A stretch of 64,000 bases of DNA from positions 62,001 to 126,000 of the forward strand of contig NZ_OLMV01000003.1 of NCBI RefSeq assembly GCF_900292075.1, read 5' to 3'. The number at the start of each line of letters is the position of its first letter. Position 1 is the stretch's first letter. Made by a program: the position numbers and the translations under genes. Positions 19,546 to 28,369 of the stretch are shown piece by piece. Source of the stretch: Microbacterium timonense (GTDB lineage Bacteria; Actinomycetota; Actinomycetes; Actinomycetales; Microbacteriaceae). Under the pieces are notes generated by a model, which saw only the letters and a list, made by a program, of their open reading frames with translations, did not search any database and had not been told where the DNA came from.

Positions 19546-20445
19546 TCACTTGCTCGTCATCGGGTTGAGTACGGGCGCGTCGACGGCGGCATCCTCGATG
19601 CCCCATTCGGACATGATCCGCTCGTACTCGCCGTTCTCGAAGATGGCCTCGAAGGCGGCCAGCATGGGCTCGGCCAGGCCGTTGCCCTTCGGCATGAACA
19701 TGGCGAGCTGGTCGATGCCGGCGCCCTGCTCGTCGCTCTGGATGAGATAGCCGTAGCGGTCGGGGTCGGAGGCCTGCAGGTCGATCGCCGCCGACTGGGT
19801 CGTGCCGGCGTAGTCGGCGCGGTCGGAGTTGACCGCCAGGAACGTGGCGTTGCTGTCTTCCAGCCCGATGAACTCGGCGGCGTCGAGGCCTTCCGCCTCG
19901 CACCACTCGTTGTAGCGGGCCAGCTGGCTCTCGGTGACCGAGCCGGTCACGCCGGCCACACGCGAGCCGCACAGCGCCTCCGGGTCGTCCAGTTCGTCGG
20001 CGCGCTCGTCGAGGAAGACGTACGAGGTCCGCGTGGTCATCCACACGACGGCGTCGAAATCGGCCTCGCGCTCGGGGGTCGTGCGCACCGGGCCGTTGAA
20101 GGCGTCGTAGCGCCCCGACAGCATGCCCGTGAGCATGGCGTCCAGTCCCGACGAGGTGACGATCTCGAACGGCACACCGAGCTGCTCGGTCAGAGCGGCC
20201 TGCAGGTCGGGATCGATGCCGGTGATCTCGCCGCCCTCTTCGATGGTGCGGTACGGCGGGTGCGTGTCACCGGCGATCTTGATGACCCCGGCCTCCTTGA
20301 TCGCGTCGGGGAGCTGATCGTAGAGGGGAGCTTCGCTGGGAGCCGTCGACTCCTCGGGGGCGGCGTCGGTCGCCGGCTGCGCAGAGCAGCCCGCGAGAAG
20401 GGCGACCGCGAGAAGGGGAACGGCTACGGCAGTGCTGGTACGCAT
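19546..20445 (-). CDS. Amino-acid-type ABC transporter substrate-binding lipoprotein
   Basis: A 299-residue SBP_bac_3-family protein. The signal peptide MRTSTAVAVPLLAVALLAGC has the lipobox LAGC (Cys 20). Family features are GVIKIAGDTHPPYR, GEITGIDPDLQAALTEQLGVPFE and LEDSNATFLAVNSDRADY. ATG 20445 has GGAG 6 nt upstream; a longer upstream start would spoil the signal peptide. First gene of the operon, with a clear promoter at 20498-20527. Ligand unknown, probably an amino acid or small organic acid. Confidence 0.92.
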   Translation of the reverse strand: MRTSTAVAVPLLAVALLAGCSAQPATDAAPEESTAPSEAPLYDQLPDAIKEAGVIKIAGDTHPPYRTIEEGGEITGIDPDLQAALTEQLGVPFEIVTSSGLDAMLTGMLSGRYDAFNGPVRTTPEREADFDAVVWMTTRTSYVFLDERADELDDPEALCGSRVAGVTGSVTESQLARYNEWCEAEGLDAAEFIGLEDSNATFLAVNSDRADYAGTTQSAAIDLQASDPDRYGYLIQSDEQGAGIDQLAMFMPKGNGLAEPMLAAFEAIFENGEYERIMSEWGIEDAAVDAPVLNPMTSK

Positions 20446-20497
20446 GGGAACTCCACATCGTTGTGCAGATGGCGCCGGCTCCTGCCGACGTAAGAAC

Positions 20498-20529
20498 ATC
20501 ATAAAAGTTGATGGTTGATTTTCTCAACT
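20498..20529 (-). promoter_or_regulatory. Promoter of the amino-acid-type ABC / CoA-transferase operon
   Basis: Minus-strand TTGAGA (20527-20522), an 18-nt spacer and TATGAT (20503-20498). The region is unusually AT-rich for this genome. An inverted repeat AGTTGA (20506-20511) / TCAACT (20524-20529) spans the spacer and -35, so a repressor site is likely. A wider AGAAC/GTTCT pair (20493-20497, 20534-20538) encloses it. Confidence 0.65.
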
Positions 20530-20592
20530 ATAAGTTCTGCCCACCATTCTGCGGTGCTCACGGTCGACGGACGCGGCAGGTGTCACCCGAAC

Positions 20593-20634
20593 GAAAGGGC
20601 GGACCCCTCCGCGCACGGAGAGGTCCGCCCTTTC
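20593..20634 (-). terminator. Hairpin terminator after the aldehyde dehydrogenase gene
   Basis: An 18-bp stem with one mismatch (20593-20610 with 20617-20634) and a 6-nt loop, arms starting GAAAGGGCGGACC. It is 13 nt past the ALDH stop on the minus strand and insulates the downstream operon promoter. Confidence 0.85.
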
Positions 20635-20647
20635 TGCGGGAACGGAT

Positions 20648-22144
20648 TCAGTGAGCCATGGATGCCAGAGCTTCGGGGTCGATGGTGGCGATCGAACGGG
20701 TGTCCTGGAAGGCGCGGACGCCCTCGATGCCCTGCTCGCGACCGAAGCCGGACTGCTTCATGCCGCCGAACGGTGCGCGCAGGTCCAGGCGGGTGGCGCC
20801 GTGGTCGTTGACCCACACGTAGCCGCAGACGAGCTGCGAGCCCACGCGCTGGGCCGAGTCGGGGGATGCGGTCCAGACCGAGCCGCATAGGCCGCCCCAC
20901 GTGTCGTTCGCCAGGCGGACGGCCTCTTCTTCGGTGTCGAACGGGATGATGGGGATCACGGGGCCGAACTGCTCCTGCGTCACCACCCGCAGCCCGGGGT
21001 CCGGGTCGACGACGATCGCCGGGCGCACGAAGTTGCCGCCCGCGAGGTCACCGTCCGGCAGCTCGCCGAACTCGCGGACGTCGGCGCCGGCATCCTTGGC
21101 CTCCTGGATGATCTCGTCCACGAAGGCCTTCTGCGCGGGCTGGTGCAGCGGTCCCATCGTGGTGCCCTCGTCGAGCCCGTAGCCGAGCACGGCCTTCTCG
21201 AGGCGAGCGGTGAGGCCGGTCACCAGTTCGTCGAGACGAGACCGGTGCACGAAGACGCGCTTGGCGTTCATGCAGATCTGGCCGGTGGTGTCGTAGATCG
21301 CCGCGTACAGCCGGTCGAGGTGCTCGTCGTCGAGGATCGCGTCGTCGAGGAACACCGCCGCGTCGTTGCCGCCCAGTTCGAGCGTGACCCGGGTGAGCGT
21401 CTTGGACGCCATCTCCATGATCCGCTTGCCGCCGTTGACCGACCCCGTGAAGCACACCTTGGCGACGTCGGGGTGCTGGATGAGATCCGCCATGTCCTGG
21501 TCGCGACCGGTCACGACGTTGAGCACGCCCGGCGGCAGCTTCTCGGCCACGCGCTGCACCACCCGCGTCGTCGCCAGCGGCGCCGAGGGCGGCGGCTTCA
21601 CGATCGCGGTGTTCCCCGCCAGCAGGGCGTGCGGGAGCGAAGCCCCGAGGATCGCGATCGGCCAGTTGAAGGGGACGATCACGGTCACCACACCCAGCGA
21701 CTGGTACGAGACCTCGGTCGAGACGGGGATCGCGCCGGGCACCGGCGGGAGCGTCTTGCCACCGTCGACCTCGTCGGCCAGCATGAGCGCCAGGTTCCAC
21801 CGCAGCTCGAACACCAGCGCGTCGATCCACGCCTCCAGGCGGATCTTGCCGTTCTCCTGCGACAGGATCGCCGCGTCCTCGTCGCGCTCGTCGGCGATGC
21901 CCGCGATCGCTTCGGTCATCCGGCGGGCGCGCTCCTGAGCGCTGAGCGCGGACCACTCGGGATACGCCGCCTTCGCCGCGGCGACCGCATCCTTCACATC
22001 CGATGCGGATGCCGCGGCCGCTTCGCCGACCACGACGCCCGGTTTTCCCGGGTCGGGGATCGTCAGCACGTCGTCGGTGAAGCGCTCCTCACCCCCGATG
22101 TACAGCCCTGTGCGGACCGAAGTCCCCGTCGTCGTCTCGCCCAT
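20648..22144 (-). CDS. NAD(P)-dependent aldehyde dehydrogenase
   Basis: A 498-residue ALDH superfamily enzyme that oxidises an aldehyde to the acid in the cytoplasm. Motifs are PFNWPIAIL, the cofactor loop FTGSVNGGKRIM, the general base in LELGGNDAAVFL, the catalytic Cys in TTGQICMNAKRVFV (about residue 290) and EQFGPVIPI. ATG 22144 has AGAGGTGG upstream; in-frame starts further upstream are rejected. The N-terminal half fits the aldehyde/benzaldehyde dehydrogenase groups. It is divergent from a GntR-family gene and shares with the liv operon and the galB region an ATTGTNNACRAT-type site, pointing to a role in the island such as oxidising an aromatic aldehyde. Substrate unproven. Confidence 0.9.
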   Translation of the reverse strand: MGETTTGTSVRTGLYIGGEERFTDDVLTIPDPGKPGVVVGEAAAASASDVKDAVAAAKAAYPEWSALSAQERARRMTEAIAGIADERDEDAAILSQENGKIRLEAWIDALVFELRWNLALMLADEVDGGKTLPPVPGAIPVSTEVSYQSLGVVTVIVPFNWPIAILGASLPHALLAGNTAIVKPPPSAPLATTRVVQRVAEKLPPGVLNVVTGRDQDMADLIQHPDVAKVCFTGSVNGGKRIMEMASKTLTRVTLELGGNDAAVFLDDAILDDEHLDRLYAAIYDTTGQICMNAKRVFVHRSRLDELVTGLTARLEKAVLGYGLDEGTTMGPLHQPAQKAFVDEIIQEAKDAGADVREFGELPDGDLAGGNFVRPAIVVDPDPGLRVVTQEQFGPVIPIIPFDTEEEAVRLANDTWGGLCGSVWTASPDSAQRVGSQLVCGYVWVNDHGATRLDLRAPFGGMKQSGFGREQGIEGVRAFQDTRSIATIDPEALASMAH

Positions 22145-22241
22145 GGAACGCCACCTCTCTGTGCTGGTCCTGTCCGGGTCGCCGCCTCCGCCCGCGGGGC
22201 CGCCGGGACCGGCGATCGGGTGCGCGGATGGATGCATGACC

Positions 22242-22283
22242 AGCGTGCCTCTCGCATGCGCGTGAATCAAGATTGTCGACGAT
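22242..22283 (-). promoter_or_regulatory. ALDH promoter with ATTGTNNACRAT operator
   Basis: Minus-strand TTGATT (22270-22265), a 17-nt spacer and CACGCT (22247-22242). ATTGTCGACGAT (22272-22283) abuts the -35. The same near-palindrome overlaps the -35 of the liv operon (28199-28210) and lies upstream of galB (33587-33598). Confidence 0.55.
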
Positions 22284-22379
22284 ATTCGCGATGATTTCGT
22301 GTGGGATGCTTCCGGAGGCATCGGCCGTCGCGAGATAGTGTCAGTGGACGAACCGGTGTGTCGAAGGGGGACGACCGAG

Positions 22380-23036
22380 ATGACGGATGCCGCGGTCCTG
22401 AGCGACGACGCCACGGAGCGTCCCGACCTGACGCAGCAGATCCGCGAGGCGATCCTCGACGCCCAGTTCGCCCCGCATCAGCGCCTCATCGAGGCCGACC
22501 TCAGCGAACGCTACGGCGCGTCCCGCGCGGCGGTGCGCACGGCACTGCTCAATCTGGCTGGCGAAGGCCTGGTCGAGCGCCTGCCCAACCGGGGCGCGCG
22601 CGTTCGGGCCATCACCGTCGACGAGGCGATCGAGATCGTCGAGGTGCGCATCGGGCTCGAGACGCTGTGCGCGCGCAAGGCCGCCGAGAACCTGACACCG
22701 GCCGACGCCGACCAGCTCCGGGCGCTGCGCGGCGAGATCGAGAAGGCCATCGGATCCGGCGATCTGATGGCGTACTCGCGCCTCAACCAGGAGCTCGACC
22801 GCCGCATCCGCGACCTCAGCCGCCACGGCACCGCGACGCAGCTGCTCGAGCGGCTGCGCGCGCAGTCCGCACGGCATCAGTTCCGCCTCGCGTTCCACCC
22901 CGGCCGGGCCGCCACCTCCGCGCCCGAGCACATCGCGATCATCGACGCGATCCTGGCGAAGGACCCCGACGCCGCCGAGGCCGCCACCCGCGCCCACCTC
23001 TCCGGGATCGTCGAGGTCCTCCACGGCATGGAGTAG
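22380..23036 (+). CDS. GntR-family (FCD domain) transcriptional regulator
   Basis: A 218-residue protein with a GntR winged helix (LTQQIREAILDAQFAPHQRLIEADLSERYGAS then AAVRTALLNLAGEGLVERLPNRGARV; residues about 18-80) and a C-terminal all-helical FCD ligand domain (IEIVEVRIGLETLCARKAA onward). ATG 22380 follows GAAGGGGG. It is divergent from the ALDH gene, the usual arrangement for autoregulation. FCD-type GntR proteins bind TNGTNNNACNA-like sites, which fits the ATTGTNNACRAT boxes found at three places in this island. It is therefore the best candidate regulator of them, by inference. Confidence 0.88.
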   Translation: MTDAAVLSDDATERPDLTQQIREAILDAQFAPHQRLIEADLSERYGASRAAVRTALLNLAGEGLVERLPNRGARVRAITVDEAIEIVEVRIGLETLCARKAAENLTPADADQLRALRGEIEKAIGSGDLMAYSRLNQELDRRIRDLSRHGTATQLLERLRAQSARHQFRLAFHPGRAATSAPEHIAIIDAILAKDPDAAEAATRAHLSGIVEVLHGME

Positions 23037-23040
23037 CGCC

Positions 23041-23279
23041 CCGCCCGGTCGTTGAGCGAGGGAGCACACCGACCCCGCCCGGTCGTTGAGCGAGGGAGCG
23101 AAGCGACCGAGACGAAACGCGCCCGGTCGTTGAGCGAGGGAGCACACCGACTCACCCGCTCGTTGAGCGAGGGAGCGCAGCGACCGAGACGAAACGCGCC
23201 CGGTCGTTGCGCGAGGGAGCACACCGACCCCGCCCGGTCGTTGAGCGAGGGAGCGCAGCGACCGAGACGAAACGCCCCC
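23041..23279. repeat. Array of GTTGAGCGAGGGAG-family repeats (about six copies)
   Basis: About six copies of CGGTCGTTGAGCGAGGGAGC lie in direct orientation. They alternate between a short form followed by ACACCGAC and a long form running to GACCGAGACGAAACGC. It fills the space between the GntR gene and the liv binding-protein gene. No coding potential is apparent. Confidence 0.85.
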
Positions 23280-23291
23280 GGTGAGGCGAGA

Positions 23292-23321
23292 AGGGGCGGA
23301 CGGATGCCTCCGCCCGCCCCT
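23292..23321 (-). terminator. Hairpin terminator of the liv operon
   Basis: A 13-bp stem with one mismatch (23292-23304 with 23309-23321), TGCC loop, arms AGGGGCGG/CCGCCCCT type. It lies 13 nt past the stop of the binding-protein gene. Confidence 0.75.
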
Positions 23322-23334
23322 CGATGGGCTCAGG

Positions 23335-24603
23335 TCACTGGTCCCAGGACTCGGCCGGCGCGTAGCCCTTGCCGTTGTACTTCTGCACCTGCACGGTGGA
23401 GACCGCCGGCTGCCCGTCGACCGTGGTGTCGACGGACGAGCCCTCGAGCATCAGCGGAGCCGTGTAGCCCGAGATGGTCCGCAGCTGCTTCATGAACTCC
23501 TCGCGCGTGGGCTCGCTCATCTTGGCGAAGACCTGCTCCAGCGTCGCGCCGATCTGGTACGACCACACGCAGTGCGGGAACGCGGGCGTGTCGGGGTAGT
23601 CGGCGTACTCCTTGAGCTCGGAGAGGAACGCCGCGCCCTCCTCGCTCTCGGCGAAGGTCGGAGCCGCCGCCGACTGCGCGAAGGCGACGGTGTAGACGCC
23701 GGGGAACGCGGTCGCCCCACCGGGCTCGAGGATCGCGCTCGGGCTCGACGTGTTCGACGGCAGGAACCAGCTCGGCAGCCAGCCGAGCTCCTGCGACTTC
23801 TGCAGCGACGAGATCACCAGCGGGGTGATCGACATCGCGTTGAAGAAGACGTCGGCGCCCGACCCGGCGAGCTCGGTGAGCTGCGCGTCGACCGACGTGT
23901 CGGTGGCCTCGTAGGTGAGCTCCTTGACGATCTCGATGTTGTCGGCGCCCTCGATGCCGCTCTTGAAGCCCTCGACGTACCCCTCGCCGTAGTCGTCGTT
24001 CTGCGACAGGATGGCGACCTTGTGGTCTTCGCTCGACTCGGCCAGCAGCTTGCCGAACGCCTCGCCCTCGTTCTGATAGATCGGCACGAAGCCGAGCTGC
24101 CACGGGCTCTCCTCGGTGTTGCTGAAGATGGGGTCGCCGGTCATGATCAGCACCTGCGGCACCTCGTCGGCGATCGCCGCCTCGCGCCAGGCCCGGTTGG
24201 TCGGCGTGCCGAGCCCGGCCGTCATCGCGAACACGCTGCTCTTGAGCTGGTCGTAGTTGGCCTTGGCCTTCTGCGGGTCGTATTCGTCGTCCAGCGCCTC
24301 GATCTCGACGGTGCGGGTCTTGCCGTCGCCGAACTCGACGCCGCCGTCGGCGTTCTTCGCTCCGAAGTACGCGGTGATGCCGGCGACCGTGCAGGTGCCC
24401 GGTCCGGCGGTCGGCCCCGAGAGCGGGGTGGTGATGCCGAGCGTGATCGATGTGTCGGTGATGCCGGGGCTCGCCTCGCCCCCGCCGTCGTCGGTGCTGT
24501 TGGGCGTCCCGCCGCCGCGGGAGCATCCGGCGGCGAGCACGGCGACGATGCCGATCCCCGCGACGACCGAGGCGATGCGCATCCTTCTGCGGTTCGTGCT
24601 CAT
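23335..24603 (-). CDS. Liv-type ABC transporter substrate-binding lipoprotein
   Basis: A 422-residue type I periplasmic-binding-fold protein (LivJ/HAAT family). The signal peptide runs MRIASVVAGIGIVAVLAAGC with a lipobox AAGC (Cys about 27). The mature part has TSITLGITTPLSGPTAG, EIEALDDEYDPQKAKANYDQL and VAILSQNDDYGEGYVEGFK. HAAT-family binding proteins in soil bacteria often bind aromatic acids as well as branched-chain amino acids. Being inside the demethylase/gallate island and under an ATTGTNNACRAT-type site, this one may bring in a methoxylated aromatic acid. It is the distal gene of the operon (G, F, H, M, J order). Confidence 0.88.
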   Translation of the reverse strand: MSTNRRRMRIASVVAGIGIVAVLAAGCSRGGGTPNSTDDGGGEASPGITDTSITLGITTPLSGPTAGPGTCTVAGITAYFGAKNADGGVEFGDGKTRTVEIEALDDEYDPQKAKANYDQLKSSVFAMTAGLGTPTNRAWREAAIADEVPQVLIMTGDPIFSNTEESPWQLGFVPIYQNEGEAFGKLLAESSEDHKVAILSQNDDYGEGYVEGFKSGIEGADNIEIVKELTYEATDTSVDAQLTELAGSGADVFFNAMSITPLVISSLQKSQELGWLPSWFLPSNTSSPSAILEPGGATAFPGVYTVAFAQSAAAPTFAESEEGAAFLSELKEYADYPDTPAFPHCVWSYQIGATLEQVFAKMSEPTREEFMKQLRTISGYTAPLMLEGSSVDTTVDGQPAVSTVQVQKYNGKGYAPAESWDQ

Positions 24604-24624
24604 GGTCCTGCCTCTCTGTGTGGG

Positions 24625-25752
24625 TTATGACTGCGTAGGGGGTGGTGACGAGGAGGGCGCGGTGCCCGAGGTGTCTGCGGCCTGCGCCGGGAAGGGGTCG
24701 GATGACGGGGCATCCATCCGTACGCCGGCGCCGCTCCTCCCGTCCGGGCGCGAGGGGTCATGACGGCGTTTGCGCCACAGCCGCGGCAGTGACACCAGGC
24801 CGCCGGGCAGGATGAACAGCACCACCAGGAGGATCGCGCCCTGCAGCACCGCGGTGAGGTCGGGGTCGATGAGGTTCGTCAGCTGCGGGAGCAGGACGTA
24901 CCACGCGCCGCCGAGCAGCGAGCCGATGATGCTGCCGGCTCCGCCGATGACCATCGACGCGAGCAGTTCGATGGAATGGCCGAAGTGCAGCGTCTCGGGC
25001 GAGGTGTACTGGATGACCACCATGTAGAGGAATCCGCTGACACCGCCGATCAGTGACGCGATGGTGAAGGCGAGCACCTTGTAGCGGTACGGCGAGACGC
25101 CCATCGATCCGGCGACGGCCTCGTTCCCTTTCACGATCGCGAAGGCTCGGCCGTACTTGCCGCGGACCAGGTTGCGCGTCAAAAGGAACGTGATGCCGCC
25201 GATGAGGATCACGATGTAGAGCTGCCACTGGTCGTCGTAGAGGCCGGTCCATTCCGGGGCATCCGAGAAGCGCGCCGACGTGCCCTGCGAGCCGCCGGTG
25301 AGATCCGAGAGCCGCTTGGCCAGCGGCACACCCACGATCGGGAGTGCGATCGTCACCATCGCGATCGCGAGACCGCCCAGCCGCGCCGCCGCGAGCGCGA
25401 TCAAGAGGCCGATCACCGCGGGTACGAGACAGGCGAGGACGAAGACGAGCACGATGTTCCAGTCGGCGTTGACCCCGAAGGCCGTCACATAGGCCCCGAC
25501 GCCGACGAAGAAGATCTGACCGAGCGAGACCTGTCCGGTGTAGCCCATCACGACGTTCAGGCCCAGCACGGCGACCGCGAAGACGCCGATGCGTGCGATC
25601 GTCTGGTTCGCGAGCTCGGGAAGCACCAGCGGGCCGACGACGAGCACCACGACCACCAGCACGATGCCCGCCCACCGCACCCAGGGTCGGCTGAAGAACG
25701 GCGGCCGCGGCGGGGCGTCGGTGCGGCCCGGGGTCTCTGCGGTCACAGCCAT
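24625..25752 (-). CDS. livM: Liv-type ABC transporter permease (LivM)
   Basis: A 375-residue permease with about nine to ten membrane segments and the LivM signatures GLNVVMGYTGQVSLGQ near residue 65 and RGKYGRAFAIVKGNEAVAGSMGVSPYRYK in the EAA loop. ATG 25752 overlaps the livH stop by one base (TGATG). A C-terminal cytoplasmic tail of about 50 residues (RRHDPSRPDGRSG onward) is longer than usual and low in complexity. Confidence 0.92.
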   Translation of the reverse strand: MAVTAETPGRTDAPPRPPFFSRPWVRWAGIVLVVVVLVVGPLVLPELANQTIARIGVFAVAVLGLNVVMGYTGQVSLGQIFFVGVGAYVTAFGVNADWNIVLVFVLACLVPAVIGLLIALAAARLGGLAIAMVTIALPIVGVPLAKRLSDLTGGSQGTSARFSDAPEWTGLYDDQWQLYIVILIGGITFLLTRNLVRGKYGRAFAIVKGNEAVAGSMGVSPYRYKVLAFTIASLIGGVSGFLYMVVIQYTSPETLHFGHSIELLASMVIGGAGSIIGSLLGGAWYVLLPQLTNLIDPDLTAVLQGAILLVVLFILPGGLVSLPRLWRKRRHDPSRPDGRSGAGVRMDAPSSDPFPAQAADTSGTAPSSSPPPTQS

Positions 25753-26633
25753 CAGACGCGCACCACCGCTTTCCGGCCGAACAGACCCTGAGGTCGCACG
25801 ATGAGCACGACGAAGATGAGGATGAAGGGCACCGCGATCTTGAGATCGTGCCCGATGAAGGGGATGTACACGGCGGCGAGGTTCTCCAGCACGCCGATCA
25901 GCCAGGCGGCGACGACCACCCCGATCGGACTGGTGAGGCCACCCAGGATGACGGCGGCGAGCGCGTACACCAGTGCGGAGTCCATCATCCCCGGCGTGAG
26001 CGTCAGCTGCGGTGCCACCAGGACGCCCGCCACCGCCCCGAGCGCCGCCGCGAGACCCCACCCGATCATGAGATGCCGGCCGACCGGGATGCCCGAGAAC
26101 GAGGCGGATCCCGGGTTGATGGCGACGGCGCGCAGCGCGAGGCCCAGCTTGGTCCCGAGGAACAGCGCCTGCAGGAGCAGCATGATGGCGACGATCACGA
26201 TGATCGTCCCCAGCGACCGGACGCTGATCACCGCGCTGCCGATCTTGATGGTCTCCAGCGGGAACAGCGACGGGAAGAGCCGGTTGTTGTAGGTCCAGAT
26301 CCACGCGCAGATGCCGGTGATGAGCGTCAGCAGACCGATCGTGACGACGACGGCGGTGTCGGGATCGCCCCGCTCGAAACGCCGGAGCAGATACCGCTCG
26401 ATGAGGGCACCCAGGAAGAACGAGATGACGATGGCGGCGAGGATCGCCAGTATGAGCGGCGCCCCGAATCCGTTGAGCGCCCACGCGATGTAGGCCGACA
26501 GGACGGCCATGCCGCCCTGGGCGAAGTTGATCAGGCCGGTCGCCTGGTTGACGAGCACGATCGCGAGGGCGAGTGCGGCGTAGATGGATCCGGTGGACAG
26601 TCCGTCGATCACGAGCTGGATGAAGGTGCCCAT
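25752..26633 (-). CDS. livH: Liv-type ABC transporter permease (LivH)
   Basis: A 293-residue permease starting MGTFIQLVIDGLSTGSIYAALALA, the classic LivH opening, then NQATGLINFAQGGMAVL and GLALRAVAINPGSASFSGIPVGRHL. It pairs with LivM to make the channel. One nt separates it from livF. Confidence 0.93.
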   Translation of the reverse strand: MGTFIQLVIDGLSTGSIYAALALAIVLVNQATGLINFAQGGMAVLSAYIAWALNGFGAPLILAILAAIVISFFLGALIERYLLRRFERGDPDTAVVVTIGLLTLITGICAWIWTYNNRLFPSLFPLETIKIGSAVISVRSLGTIIVIVAIMLLLQALFLGTKLGLALRAVAINPGSASFSGIPVGRHLMIGWGLAAALGAVAGVLVAPQLTLTPGMMDSALVYALAAVILGGLTSPIGVVVAAWLIGVLENLAAVYIPFIGHDLKIAVPFILIFVVLIVRPQGLFGRKAVVRV

Positions 26634-26634
26634 G

Positions 26635-27331
<697 letters not shown>

Positions 27332-27345
<14 letters not shown>

Positions 27346-28111
27346 CGGCGGCGTCCTTCCCGAGGTACGCCTCGATCACGCGGGGATCCGACTGAGCTTC
27401 GGCCGCCGAGCCCTCCATGAGCTTGCGGCCGTGGTCCAGGACGACCACACGGTCGGTGAGCGCCGAGATGAGCCCCATGTTGTGCTCCACGATGACGACG
27501 GTGATGTCGTCGTCGCGAACCCGTCGCACGGTCTCGATGAGCTGTTCGACCTCCGAGTGCGGCAAGCCGGCCGCGGGCTCGTCCAACAGCAGCAGGCGCG
27601 GCCGCATCAACAGCGCGCGGCACAGCTCGATGCCCTTGTGCAGCCCGTGCGAGAGTTCGTCGGCGCGCATGTGCGCCGCCCACCCGAGGCCGTGGCTGTC
27701 CAGCAGGTCCAGGGCTTCCTGGCGACGCTCGCGTTCGGCCCGCACCGTGCGCGGGAGCCGCAGCGACCACTCGAGCGGACCACCGGGCAGCCGGCTGTGC
27801 GCGCCCAGCAGGACGTTCTCGAGCACAGTGGCCCGCAACTGGAGCGCGGGGTGCTGGAACGTGCGCGCCAGTCCGTGGCGGGCGAGGGTGGCCGGCGGCG
27901 AGCCGAGCACCTCGTCGTCGTCGATCGTGATCGAGCCGGCGCTCGGACGGTAATGGCCGCTCACGCAGTTGAACAGCGAGGTCTTGCCGGCGCCGTTGGG
28001 GCCGACGAGCCCGAAGATCTGGCCGGGTTCGACAGTGAACGTCACGTCCTGGAGCACCTTGACGCCGCCGAACTGCAGGCTGACGTCACGCACTGCCAGT
28101 CGAGCGCCCAT
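27332..28111 (-). CDS. livG: Liv-type ABC transporter ATP-binding protein (LivG)
   Basis: A 259-residue ATPase: VSLQFGGVKVLQDVTF, Walker A GPNGAGKTS, FNCVSGHYRPSAG, GLARTFQHPALQ (Q-loop), Walker B LLLLDEPAAGLP and VIVEHNMGL. The signature helix reads LSHGLHKGIELCRAL, a variant of the LSYG/LPYGxQRRLEIARAL usual for LivG. First gene of the operon, start ATG 28111. Preceded by a near-consensus promoter that overlaps an operator-like site. Confidence 0.93.
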
Positions 28112-28177
28112 GGCCCCGCCTTTCGCATCGCGTCGTCGCGGTCGATCGGGGGACTCGAGCGCCTCCCCCTTGCTGGG

Positions 28178-28210
28178 AAACTACGGATTCACGGCGAGAT
28201 TGTCAACGAT
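28178..28210 (-). promoter_or_regulatory. liv operon promoter with overlapping ATTGTNNACRAT operator
   Basis: Minus-strand TTGACA (28206-28201), a 17-nt spacer and TAGTTT (28183-28178). ATTGTCAACGAT (28199-28210) covers the -35, so a bound FCD-type regulator would block RNA polymerase. Confidence 0.7.
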
Positions 28211-28281
28211 TTTGGTGTGAAGTTCCCGGACCGTGACCCTCCTCCGATGCTGGCCCCCGCGCGTGGCCCACTCGATCGTCG

Positions 28282-28298
28282 CTTCCACTGAACGGAAC
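28282..28298 (+). promoter_or_regulatory. IclR-type operator upstream of LigM-like copy 2
   Basis: CTTCCACTGAACGGAAC, arms TTCC/GGAA around a 7-nt centre. It matches the site before the IclR gene (30172-30188) as TTCC-R-CTGA-N2-GGAAC. It lies about 70 nt upstream of the ATG, before a possible -10 TACGCT (28328-28333). Confidence 0.6.
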
Positions 28299-28369
28299 TG
28301 TGCGCGGGGTTCCGCCGACCGCGCTCCTACGCTGACCGCAGTCTCCGGAATCGACAGAGGAGGTCGACG

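Noticed and set aside
23041..23279. Short coding frames within the repeat arrays
   Set aside because: Their translations (repeated SLSEGA, TETKRA type strings) are just the repeat read in frame and recur at every array.
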